A stretch of DNA of 41,482 bases from Alicyclobacillus sendaiensis NBRC 100866 (GTDB taxonomy: Bacteria; Bacillota; Bacilli; Alicyclobacillales; Alicyclobacillaceae), in assembly GCF_001552675.1 (NCBI RefSeq), contig NZ_BCRQ01000020.1:1-41482 (forward strand), read 5' to 3'. The translations under genes and the position numbers were made by a program. Below, in pieces: positions 23,597 to 30,804 of this stretch (its first letter is position 1; the number at the start of each line of letters is the position of its first letter). The notes under the pieces are model-generated. The model was not told where the DNA came from. It ran no database searches and saw only the letters and a list, made by a program, of their open reading frames with translations.

Positions 23597-24906
23597 GAGC
23601 CTGGTGGCGGACGGCCAAGACGGTGATCCTCGCGCTGCTCGTGGCGGGCAGCGTCGTGCTGAGTTACGCGCTGTGGTCCGGCAATCTTCAGGGTGGCGCC
23701 GAGATCGGGCTGACGCAGACGCAGACCATCCCGTATTCCACGTCGCCCGCGCTCGCGTCCACCGTAGAGCCCTACGAGATCGACATTCGCGCGGGGAACG
23801 CGTACACCGTTGCTCGGCCCGGGAGCGCCGCGTACGCCGCGTGGACCGGCCTCCTGATGGGCCTGAAGGCGGAGCGGCCGGAGCCCATTGCCGCCATGCC
23901 GTCACGGTCTCCGGCGAGCGTGGTGTTTCAATTCGGTATCCCGCTCGATCCGGCCGTAGGCCGAAGCTGGCTCGGCGATCTCGCCGCGTCGGTCGGCAGC
24001 ATCCACTGCCGCGCCATCGCGCTCAGTGCCGGGCCTGGGTCGACGTGCACCGTGGTGTACGAAGGGATGAACGCCGCGGGCAAGCCCGAGCTCGTCGAGG
24101 CCACGGCGTCGCTCCCGGCGGGCGCCTTCATACGGCAAGCCGAACGCGACGTCGCGGAGGCGCCGTATAACGCATGGAGCGACTTCGAGGGTGAAAGCTT
24201 TGTGCCGGTCCGCGGGCGAATGACGAGCTATGTCTACGCGTTCACGGAACCGTCCATCATGCCGCTGGTCCAGTCGTTCTTCGTCAATCCGCAGGCCTTA
24301 ACCCGCATCCAGGAGAGCAAAACCGTGACCATCTGGACGGACGGAAGCCGAGCAGTTCAGGTGGACCGCGCCGGGATGACGCTGCAATACGAGGACCCCA
24401 ACGCGAGCGCCGCGCCCGGGCATACCGAGGACTATATCGCCGCCATCGACTTCCTGCACGCCCACGGCGGTGGACCGAGCGATCTCCTTGGCTTCGATCT
24501 CGTCGGGATGCTGACCGTCAACCTGAACGGTCCCAGCTTTTCGTTCGCGCAGTACGTGGACGGTTATCCCATTCTCTCCAACGGCGCCGATTACAACTTC
24601 GAAACGGACAGCGGGCATGTGATGGAGTTTGATCGACCGCTCTGGGAGCTCACGAAGCCCGTGCAGGCGATTTCGGTGCCCATTCTGGGCGAGGACGCCT
24701 TGGCCAAAGCGCTGGCCAAGGTGACGGGCGCGAAGGCCGTGTCGCTCTCGACGTTTCACGTGGAACTCGGCTACTGGCCGTCCATCCAGGGGACGAAGCC
24801 CGGGCAAATCCGCCTCCTGCCCATCGACTACGTGACCAATGCGAGCGGCGGCGTGTGGGTGCTGAACGCGGAGACAGGCGCGCTCATCGCGGGGGGATTG
24901 TCGTGA
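23593..24906 (+). CDS. walH: WalK regulatory protein WalH (YycH)
   Basis: YycH and YycI are membrane-anchored extracellular proteins that control WalK activity through their transmembrane helices. The 437-residue product has one N-terminal transmembrane segment (about 8-28, VILALLVAGSVVLSYALW) and a long extracellular part. Overall similarity within the family is low, so the call rests mostly on position between walK and walI, the topology, and the size. ATG 23593 overlaps the walK stop. A parS-like sequence lies near codons 387-391 (24752-24767). Confidence 0.88.
   Translation: MRAWWRTAKTVILALLVAGSVVLSYALWSGNLQGGAEIGLTQTQTIPYSTSPALASTVEPYEIDIRAGNAYTVARPGSAAYAAWTGLLMGLKAERPEPIAAMPSRSPASVVFQFGIPLDPAVGRSWLGDLAASVGSIHCRAIALSAGPGSTCTVVYEGMNAAGKPELVEATASLPAGAFIRQAERDVAEAPYNAWSDFEGESFVPVRGRMTSYVYAFTEPSIMPLVQSFFVNPQALTRIQESKTVTIWTDGSRAVQVDRAGMTLQYEDPNASAAPGHTEDYIAAIDFLHAHGGGPSDLLGFDLVGMLTVNLNGPSFSFAQYVDGYPILSNGADYNFETDSGHVMEFDRPLWELTKPVQAISVPILGEDALAKALAKVTGAKAVSLSTFHVELGYWPSIQGTKPGQIRLLPIDYVTNASGGVWVLNAETGALIAGGLS
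24752..24767. other. Third parS-like site, inside walH
   Basis: CGTTTCACGTGGAACT matches the parS consensus at 13 of 16 positions. Its 14-base core GTTTCACGTGGAAC is identical to that of the site at 9343-9358. It lies about 15 kb from the parB copies. Confidence 0.75.
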
Positions 24907-25739
24907 ACTGGGAAGTCGCCAAGTCGTGGCTCATCGCGCTGTTTGCGCTGCTCGACGTGATCCTCGGGTGGCTCCTGTACGAATCTCGCCAGTTGGCGAG
25001 CGGCTACGCCGAGTCGCCCGCCGACGCCCTGGCGAACACCAAGACGCTGTTGGCAAACCAGGGATTCAGCCTGGCCACGTCCGTTCCTTCCGGGCAGCCG
25101 AGCCTCGTCACGTTCCAGGCCGATTTCGCCAATCCGCGCTGGGCGTCGCTCGAACAGGCGGCGTTTCCCGGCGCAAAAGGCAAAGCGCAAATCGCGGGCG
25201 GCACGCTCACCACAAGCGAAGGCCAGATCACCGTCACCGGCCAGGGCACCTGGGCGGTACAGTATCAACCCCCGCTGCAGTTGTCGCCGAACCGCGGGGC
25301 GCTGGCCTACGTGTTTCGAGGCGCGGACTACGCGCCGGATCCGGTCACGTCGGATCCCGTCCACGCCGTGTACTTCGAGGTGGTGAACGGCTACCCCGTG
25401 TTTGACGCCGACGTGATCACCGTGCAGGAAAAAGGCCAGCTCATCGGCTATACTCAGACGTATATCGATCATGTTCAGTCAAACAGCTCTCCCAAACCGG
25501 TGATCAGCGCGCTCGACGCCCTGGACAGCTTCGCCGAGGCCGTGGACAAGGCTGGATCCGGCCAGGTCAACAGCGTGGTAAAGGTCGATCTCGGCTACGC
25601 CCGCAAAATTCAGGTTGCCTCTGGCAGTCAGGCCATCCTGCACAGCTACTGGTTTCCGGTCTGGCGGATTGTGACGACGGCGGGCGTCTACTTTGTCAAT
25701 GCGTTCACCGGCGAGGTCGAGACGCAGAACGCTTACTGA
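24903..25739 (+). CDS. walI: WalK regulatory protein WalI (YycI)
   Basis: The 278-residue partner of YycH starts MNWEVAKSWLIALFALLDVILGWLLYESRQ, with a single N-terminal transmembrane helix (about 7-27) as in YycI, and has a large extracellular beta-rich region. GTG 24903 overlaps the walH stop and is preceded by GGGGGA. Position directly after walH and before walJ supports the name. The sequence beyond the helix is divergent, as usual for this family. Confidence 0.9.
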   Translation: MNWEVAKSWLIALFALLDVILGWLLYESRQLASGYAESPADALANTKTLLANQGFSLATSVPSGQPSLVTFQADFANPRWASLEQAAFPGAKGKAQIAGGTLTTSEGQITVTGQGTWAVQYQPPLQLSPNRGALAYVFRGADYAPDPVTSDPVHAVYFEVVNGYPVFDADVITVQEKGQLIGYTQTYIDHVQSNSSPKPVISALDALDSFAEAVDKAGSGQVNSVVKVDLGYARKIQVASGSQAILHSYWFPVWRIVTTAGVYFVNAFTGEVETQNAY

Positions 25740-25786
25740 CCCCGCGAGCCGCGCGCGGCGGGGCGGGGGCAACAGGAGGTGGGCGC

Positions 25787-26593
25787 GTGGAATTCTGCGT
25801 CCTGGCGAGCGGAAGCAATGGAAACAGCCTGTACCTGGAATATGGCGAGACCCGCATCCTGCTCGACGCTGGGCTGAGCGGCAGACAACTGGAGGCGCGA
25901 CTGCGCGCCCAGTGCCAGCGAGAGCTGCGCGATCTCACGGCGGTCCTCTTCACCCACGAGCATGACGATCACGTCAAGGGGCTGGTTCAGCTCGCGAAGA
26001 AGAGCCAGGCACCGCTATACATGACCGAGGGTACATACGCCGGCCTGCCGGCCAAGGCGCGGCTCGACGAGCCGGATCGCGTCGTACATATTCGGGCGGG
26101 AGAACCGTTTGACCTGGGCGGGGTGCGCATCACGCCGTTTGCGGTGTCGCACGACGCGGAGGAGCCGGTCGCGTTCCGCTTCGACACGGCGGAAGGCAGC
26201 CTCGCGGTGGTGACCGATCTTGGCTACGTGAGCGATCGGCAGCGAGAACTGCTGCGAGGCTGCGACGTGTACGTGTTGGAGACGAATCACGATACGGAAA
26301 TGCTTCGCGCGGGCCCTTATCCGTGGCACCTCAAGCGGCGCATCCTCGGCGACAAGGGGCATCTGTCGAATGTCGACGCGGCCTACGCGCTGATCGACAT
26401 CTTGGCCGATCAACCGGCGCACGTGTACCTTGCGCACTTGAGTGGGGAGAACAATCTGCCGGAACTCGCCGAATTGACGGTAGAACAGATTGTGCTCGAC
26501 GCGAGGCCGGAGTTGGCGGATCGACTTCGCCTGCACCGGACGAGCCGCCAGGCCCCCTGCGCAGCGATGAAAATTTCCCGGGCAACCGTATGA
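25787..26593 (+). CDS. walJ: Metallo-beta-lactamase fold exonuclease WalJ (YycJ)
   Basis: WalJ/YycJ is a metal-dependent hydrolase of the metallo-beta-lactamase superfamily with reported 5'-to-3' double-strand DNA exonuclease activity in Bacillus-type bacteria. The 268-residue product has the metal-binding HEHDDH motif (57-62), FAVSHDAEEP near 123-132, VVTDLGYVS near 143 and LETNHD near 165. It lacks a signal peptide. The start is GTG 25787 after ACAGGAGGTGG. A near match to the Noc-binding sequence lies in its last codons. Confidence 0.93.
   Translation: MEFCVLASGSNGNSLYLEYGETRILLDAGLSGRQLEARLRAQCQRELRDLTAVLFTHEHDDHVKGLVQLAKKSQAPLYMTEGTYAGLPAKARLDEPDRVVHIRAGEPFDLGGVRITPFAVSHDAEEPVAFRFDTAEGSLAVVTDLGYVSDRQRELLRGCDVYVLETNHDTEMLRAGPYPWHLKRRILGDKGHLSNVDAAYALIDILADQPAHVYLAHLSGENNLPELAELTVEQIVLDARPELADRLRLHRTSRQAPCAAMKISRATV
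26573..26586. other. Candidate Noc-binding site
   Basis: ATTTCCCGGGCAAC matches the Bacillus Noc-binding consensus ATTTCCCGGGAAAT at 12 of 14 bases, including all of the left arm and the centre. It overlaps the end of walJ. Confidence 0.5.
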
Positions 26594-26662
26594 TGCCAGA
26601 CGTTCCCGTTCACACTACCCTCAGCACAGCGCGAGGATGGATACGCGTGAGGGGGATGAGCT

Positions 26663-27868
26663 GTGAGGGGGATGCGCGAACTCCGCTGGAAGCGCACCTG
26701 GGCGATGCTGTCCGTGGCCTTTGTGTCGTGCGGCGCGGGGGTGGCCGCGGGACTTGCGGCATCGCGGCTCGAGCCAGCCATCATGGCGCCTGCGCCCCCG
26801 CAACATGTCGCCGTTCGGGCCGTGGATGCGGCGGCGGACCCGGAGAGCGTGGTGAACCTCTCTACGGGCGTCACGCAGGCGGTGAAGCGCGTCGAGCCGG
26901 ACGTCGTCGGCGTGGAGAACTATCAACTCGTCTCCAACTTCTTCTCCCAGACGTCGAAACTGCAGGCCACGGGACTCGGGACGGGCGTGATGTTCTACAA
27001 AGACGAGCGGCACGCGTACATCGTGACGAACAATCACGTGGTGGAAGGCGCGGCCAAGGTGGACATCGTGGTGGACCCGGGCAAGCATCACGACGCGGAC
27101 GTGGTGGGGACGGATCCGTACACGGATTTGGCCGTGCTGCGCGTGCCGGCGTCGGTGTTTCGCGGCATCGAGCCGGTCACGTTCGCGGACTCGAGCCGGA
27201 TTGAAGCGGGCGAACCCGCCATCGCCATCGGGACGCCGCTCGGCTTGGATTTTGCGGATACGGTGACGAGCGGCATTGTGAGCGCGAAGTCGCGCCTCAT
27301 GCCTGTGCAGGATGAGGCGACGGGGCAGACGCTCGACTACCAGACGGTGATCCAGACGGACGCCGCCATTAATCCGGGCAACAGCGGCGGCCCCTTGCTC
27401 AACATCCGCGGCGAGGTCATCGGCATCAACAGCTGCAAAATCGTGGCGCAGAATTTTGAAGGCATGGGATTCGCCATTCCTTCGAACGAGGTGAAGGTCG
27501 TCGCGAAGCAGCTGATGGAGAAGGGGCACGCCGTGCACCCAGCGCTCGGCGTGGAAGGATACTCGCTCGCGTCGCTGCCGCAGCAGATGTGGCCCGACGT
27601 GCCGGTGGACTACGGGGTGTGGGTGAAGCGGGTGTCCTCGCCGGAGGCGCGCGCGGCCGGAATCAGGCCGGGGGACGTGATTGTCTCGTTCAATGACCGG
27701 ACCGTCCGAACCATGGCGGAACTGAGAACCGCGCTGTTTCAGACGCACCCGGGCGATGTGGCGGTGGTGCGCGTGTATCGGGGCGACAAGTTGATGGCGC
27801 TCCGCGTGAAAATCGGACAGATGGGGACGAGACCCACCATTGCGCCGGCGCTCGACTTCGCGCGCTAG
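26663..27868 (+). CDS. htrC: HtrA-type trypsin-like serine protease with PDZ domain
   Basis: HtrA proteins degrade or refold damaged extracytoplasmic proteins. The 401-residue product has an N-terminal membrane anchor (about 12-33) and a trypsin-like domain with catalytic His125 (NNHVV), Asp155 (TDLAV) and Ser241 (PGNSGGPL). One C-terminal PDZ domain follows (about 290-385) with AGIRPGDVIVSFNDRTV. Bacillus carries yycK/htrC at this place behind yycJ; the symbol follows that synteny. GAGGGGG lies seven bases before GTG 26663. Confidence 0.93.
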   Translation: MRGMRELRWKRTWAMLSVAFVSCGAGVAAGLAASRLEPAIMAPAPPQHVAVRAVDAAADPESVVNLSTGVTQAVKRVEPDVVGVENYQLVSNFFSQTSKLQATGLGTGVMFYKDERHAYIVTNNHVVEGAAKVDIVVDPGKHHDADVVGTDPYTDLAVLRVPASVFRGIEPVTFADSSRIEAGEPAIAIGTPLGLDFADTVTSGIVSAKSRLMPVQDEATGQTLDYQTVIQTDAAINPGNSGGPLLNIRGEVIGINSCKIVAQNFEGMGFAIPSNEVKVVAKQLMEKGHAVHPALGVEGYSLASLPQQMWPDVPVDYGVWVKRVSSPEARAAGIRPGDVIVSFNDRTVRTMAELRTALFQTHPGDVAVVRVYRGDKLMALRVKIGQMGTRPTIAPALDFAR

Positions 27869-27920
27869 GCAGGGCGAGCGCCGGCGGGTGACCTGGCGTC
27901 CCCACAGGGAGGGGACGGAC

Positions 27921-28400
27921 GTGCGGGTGGCCGTGGTAGCGGTGGGCAAAATTCGAGAGAAATTCTGGCTGGAGGCGCTTCGCGAATACGAGAAGCGCCT
28001 TTTGGCGTACGTGGACCTCGAGGTGGTGGAGGTGGCCGACGAGCCGGACGTCGAGGAGATGTCGCCCGGCGAGGTGGAGGCGCTTTTATCGCGCGAGGCG
28101 GATCGCATCGAGCGGCGGCTCCGCCCAAGGGACGGTGTCATCGCGCTGGACATCGAAGGCGAGGCGCTGTCCTCGGAATCGTGGAGCGAGCGATACAACA
28201 GGCTGTGCGCCGCTTCGTACGGGCGGCTGGTGTTTGTGGTGGGGGGATCTCGCGGACTGCACCCGCGCATCAAGCGGCGGGCGGTCTTCCGCTGGAGCTT
28301 CGGTCCCATCACCTTGCCGCATGCGCTCGCGCGCGTCGTGCTCCTGGAACAGCTGTACCGCGGCATTCGGATTCTCCGCGGCGAGCCATACCACAAGTGA
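27921..28400 (+). CDS. rlmH: 23S rRNA (pseudouridine1915-N3)-methyltransferase RlmH
   Basis: RlmH is a homodimeric SPOUT methyltransferase that uses S-adenosylmethionine to methylate pseudouridine 1915 in helix 69. The 159-residue product starts VRVAVVAVGKIREKF and has VIALDIEGEALSSESW, VVGGSRGLHP and the knotted C-terminus SFGPITLPHALARVVLLEQLYRG ending in YHK. The frame is open upstream, but GGGAGGGG lies six bases before GTG 27921, at the family start. Position downstream of htrC is the usual one at the left end of the wal operon. Confidence 0.97.
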   Translation: MRVAVVAVGKIREKFWLEALREYEKRLLAYVDLEVVEVADEPDVEEMSPGEVEALLSREADRIERRLRPRDGVIALDIEGEALSSESWSERYNRLCAASYGRLVFVVGGSRGLHPRIKRRAVFRWSFGPITLPHALARVVLLEQLYRGIRILRGEPYHK

Positions 28401-28460
28401 CCGACCTAAGCGGCGCGTGCGGAGGCGTGCGGGGTGCGCCGTGCCGCGGCGCGTGCCTCT

Positions 28461-29378
28461 TCATGCGCCGGTCAGACTCGGGTTCTCGGGCGATCCGTGT
28501 TCCATGAGAAAGCTGTACAAGAGCTTCGCCGCCTTCGTCTCGAACGCCGATTTCGGCGTCACGATGGAAAAAGTCCGCTTCACCGGTGCGCACGGAATGG
28601 GGAGGGCGCGGAGCATCCCCCACGTGAGTTCGCGTGCCACCACCCAGCGCGACAGGCACGCGAGCCCTAGGCCCGCGGCGACCGATTCTTTGATCACCTG
28701 GCTGCTCGTGTATTCGACGAGATCGCGCGGCTGGATGTCCAGCTGGGCAAAGAGGCGATCCGTCATCTCCCGCGTCCCAGATCCAGGCTCGCGGATGAAC
28801 CAGGTGGCGCGCTCCAGCAGCGCGCGATCCGGCGCTTCGACCCACCAGGGCGAGGCAGGGCTTGCCACCACGAGCATTTCGTCCTCCGCAAACGGCGTGA
28901 GCACGACTTCGTCCTCGACCACGTCCTGGCCTTCGACGATGCCGATGTCGAGATCGCGCGTGGCCACGCCATGGGCGATGGTCTGGGTGTTGGCAATGGA
29001 CACGGACGGCTTTACCGCGGGGTACGCCTTTCGAAACCGCGCGATGACGTGCGGCAGGACATATTCCCCGTAGGTCAGGCTGGCGCCCACGTGCACCTGG
29101 CCCGCCGGGACCTCCTGCATATCCGCGATGAGCCGCTCCATGCGGCGGTACAGGGCGAGGATTTCCCTGGCATGCTCATACACAATCTTTCCGGCTGGAT
29201 TCACCTGCAATCGCCTGCGGCCGCGATCGATCAGGCGGACACCGAGGCGCTGTTCGAGCGTCTGAACGTGCTGGCTGATGGCCGGCTGACTGATGTGCAG
29301 CTTTTCGGCGGCGCGGGTGAAGCTGTTCTCCTCCACGACCGTGACAAACACGCGCAACTGCAGATCCAAGCGCTCCAC
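28461..29378 (-). CDS. LysR-family transcriptional regulator
   Basis: The product is a 305-residue LysR-type regulator. It has an N-terminal winged helix (about 3-60) with TRAAEKLHISQPAISQHVQTLE, a linker helix, and a periplasmic-binding-like effector domain (about 88-290). Its sequence resembles the CysL/CbbR group. It is divergent from a TDT-family transporter 106 bases away, the classic arrangement in which a LysR protein controls its neighbour. The start is a GTG at 29378 with a weak GATGGG upstream; no in-frame ATG is near. The inducer cannot be read from the sequence. Confidence 0.92.
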   Translation of the reverse strand: MERLDLQLRVFVTVVEENSFTRAAEKLHISQPAISQHVQTLEQRLGVRLIDRGRRRLQVNPAGKIVYEHAREILALYRRMERLIADMQEVPAGQVHVGASLTYGEYVLPHVIARFRKAYPAVKPSVSIANTQTIAHGVATRDLDIGIVEGQDVVEDEVVLTPFAEDEMLVVASPASPWWVEAPDRALLERATWFIREPGSGTREMTDRLFAQLDIQPRDLVEYTSSQVIKESVAAGLGLACLSRWVVARELTWGMLRALPIPCAPVKRTFSIVTPKSAFETKAAKLLYSFLMEHGSPENPSLTGA

Positions 29379-29389
29379 ATCCCATCAAC

Positions 29390-29404
29390 ATAAGTTATTC
29401 TTAT
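29390..29404. promoter_or_regulatory. Candidate LysR-binding dyad
   Basis: ATAAG (29390-29394) and CTTAT (29400-29404) form a perfect 5-base dyad around TTATT. This fits the 15-base dyad (T-N11-A-like) preferred by LysR proteins. It lies in the 106-base gap between the LysR gene and the transporter; a possible -10 TATAGT overlaps it. Confidence 0.5.
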
Positions 29405-29484
29405 AGTCTACATCAAGAAGATGTATTTCCCCTAATGCAAGTCACCTCATACCATGGAAGTTGACATGAGTGGGAGGTGACGGA

Positions 29485-30594
29485 ATGCACATCATACGTC
29501 AGTTCGGCGTCAACTGGTTTACGACCGTCATGGGCATCGGCATTGTGGCGGCGCTCACCTACACATCGCCCATTCACCTGCCGTTCCAGCACGTGGTCGG
29601 CGAGATCCTGTTCATCTGCGTCAATGTGGTCTTCGCCTTCGCCTTCGCGATGTGGCTTTTGCGCTGGCTCTTGACTCCGGACGCCGCCATCGACGACTTC
29701 CGGCACCCGGGCCGGGCATTGTTCTACGGCGCGTTTGCGATGGGCATCAACGTCGTCGGCAACGATTACTTCCTCATCGGCACGCATATGATGCCGAAGC
29801 ACGCGGCCATCGTCACGAGCTTCGTCATCTGGCTCGCCGGCGTCGCCGCATCGGTGTTCTCCGTCATCGTGATCCCGTATCTCCTCTTCACCGAGCACAA
29901 GGTGGAGCGCGACGAGACGGTGGCCTCCTGGCTGATCCCGCTCGTGCCGCCCATCGTCGCAGCGGCCACCGGGACCAACCTGATTCCCTACGCGGGCGGC
30001 CCCGCCGCGCAGTTTTCCATGGCCAGTGGCATTCTCGCCCTGTTTGGGATGACCTTCTTCCTGTTCATTATGACGAGCGCCCTGGTGTACTCGCGCCTCG
30101 TCTTTCACAGGCGGCTGAGCGGCCAAGAGGCGCCGACCTTGTGGATTGAGATTGGCCCCATCGGGATGGCCATGGGAACGTTCTGCGGCATTCCGCTCAA
30201 CGCTCCGCACGTCTTCGGACCGTATGTCGGCGGTTTGCGCGATCTCGGCGCCGTCTTCGCCATCGCCATGTGGGGCGTGGGCGTCTGGTGGATCCTGCTC
30301 TCGGCGCTCTACACGTTCCTGCATCTGTCGCCGAAGGGCGACGGGCTGCCCTTTCACCTCGGCTGGTGGAGCTACGTCTTCCCCATCGGCAGCTTCACCA
30401 ATGGGACGTACGCGCTGCACCGCCTGCTAGGCCATCCTTTCTTCGCCGTGGCCGGTTTGGTCCAACTCGGGATTCTGTGGCTGTGCTTTGTCATTGTCAT
30501 CGCGCGCACGATACACGGTGTGGTCGCAGGGCACCTGATTCAGTGGCGGCGCGATCACGCCCATCGTGCGGAACTCAAGGCGCGGCGCGCTTGA
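29485..30594 (+). CDS. TDT-family transporter (TehA/Mae1/Ssu1 superfamily)
   Basis: The 369-residue protein has about ten hydrophobic helices with the fold pattern of tellurite-resistance/dicarboxylate (TDT) transporters, relatives of TehA, yeast Mae1 (malate), Ssu1 (sulfite) and plant SLAC1 channels. Early segments include NWFTTVMGIGIVAALTY, where the FTTVMGIGI pattern is typical. Polar residues within helices (GTNLIPYAGG, FCGIPLNAPHVFGP) may line the pore. Substrate could be an organic acid, sulfite or another anion. ATG 29485 has GGGAGGTGA seven bases upstream; a GTG at 29470 overlaps that site. It is probably controlled by the divergent LysR protein. Confidence 0.9.
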   Translation: MHIIRQFGVNWFTTVMGIGIVAALTYTSPIHLPFQHVVGEILFICVNVVFAFAFAMWLLRWLLTPDAAIDDFRHPGRALFYGAFAMGINVVGNDYFLIGTHMMPKHAAIVTSFVIWLAGVAASVFSVIVIPYLLFTEHKVERDETVASWLIPLVPPIVAAATGTNLIPYAGGPAAQFSMASGILALFGMTFFLFIMTSALVYSRLVFHRRLSGQEAPTLWIEIGPIGMAMGTFCGIPLNAPHVFGPYVGGLRDLGAVFAIAMWGVGVWWILLSALYTFLHLSPKGDGLPFHLGWWSYVFPIGSFTNGTYALHRLLGHPFFAVAGLVQLGILWLCFVIVIARTIHGVVAGHLIQWRRDHAHRAELKARRA

Positions 30595-30643
30595 AATGAC
30601 CGATACAGGTTATTTTAGCGCCGCTTCCGGATCCAACAGACAC

Positions 30644-30673
30644 TAGTCAGGCTGGCAGGATAAGCAGTATAAT
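30644..30673 (+). promoter_or_regulatory. Promoter upstream of the GGDEF-EAL gene
   Basis: TAGTCA (30644-30649) and a perfect TATAAT (30668-30673) are 18 bases apart. The implied leader is about 125 bases long to ATG 30805. It contains a hairpin CGGCAC/GTGCCG near 30706-30724. I saw no c-di-GMP riboswitch consensus in it. Confidence 0.6.
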
Positions 30674-30804
30674 CGTTAGAGAACTCTTAGGAATCCGCGT
30701 TGGCCGACGGCACGCCCTTGTGCCGCCGGACCAGCGGGATTTTGCGTGTTTGGCTCTGCGTCTGCCCCGAAAGGCCCGACGACATGGTCCGGTGGGGACT
30801 TTTT

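Noticed and set aside
30703-30800. c-di-GMP riboswitch in the GGDEF-EAL leader
   Set aside because: A hairpin and GAAA are present, but the conserved GEMM segments were not found.
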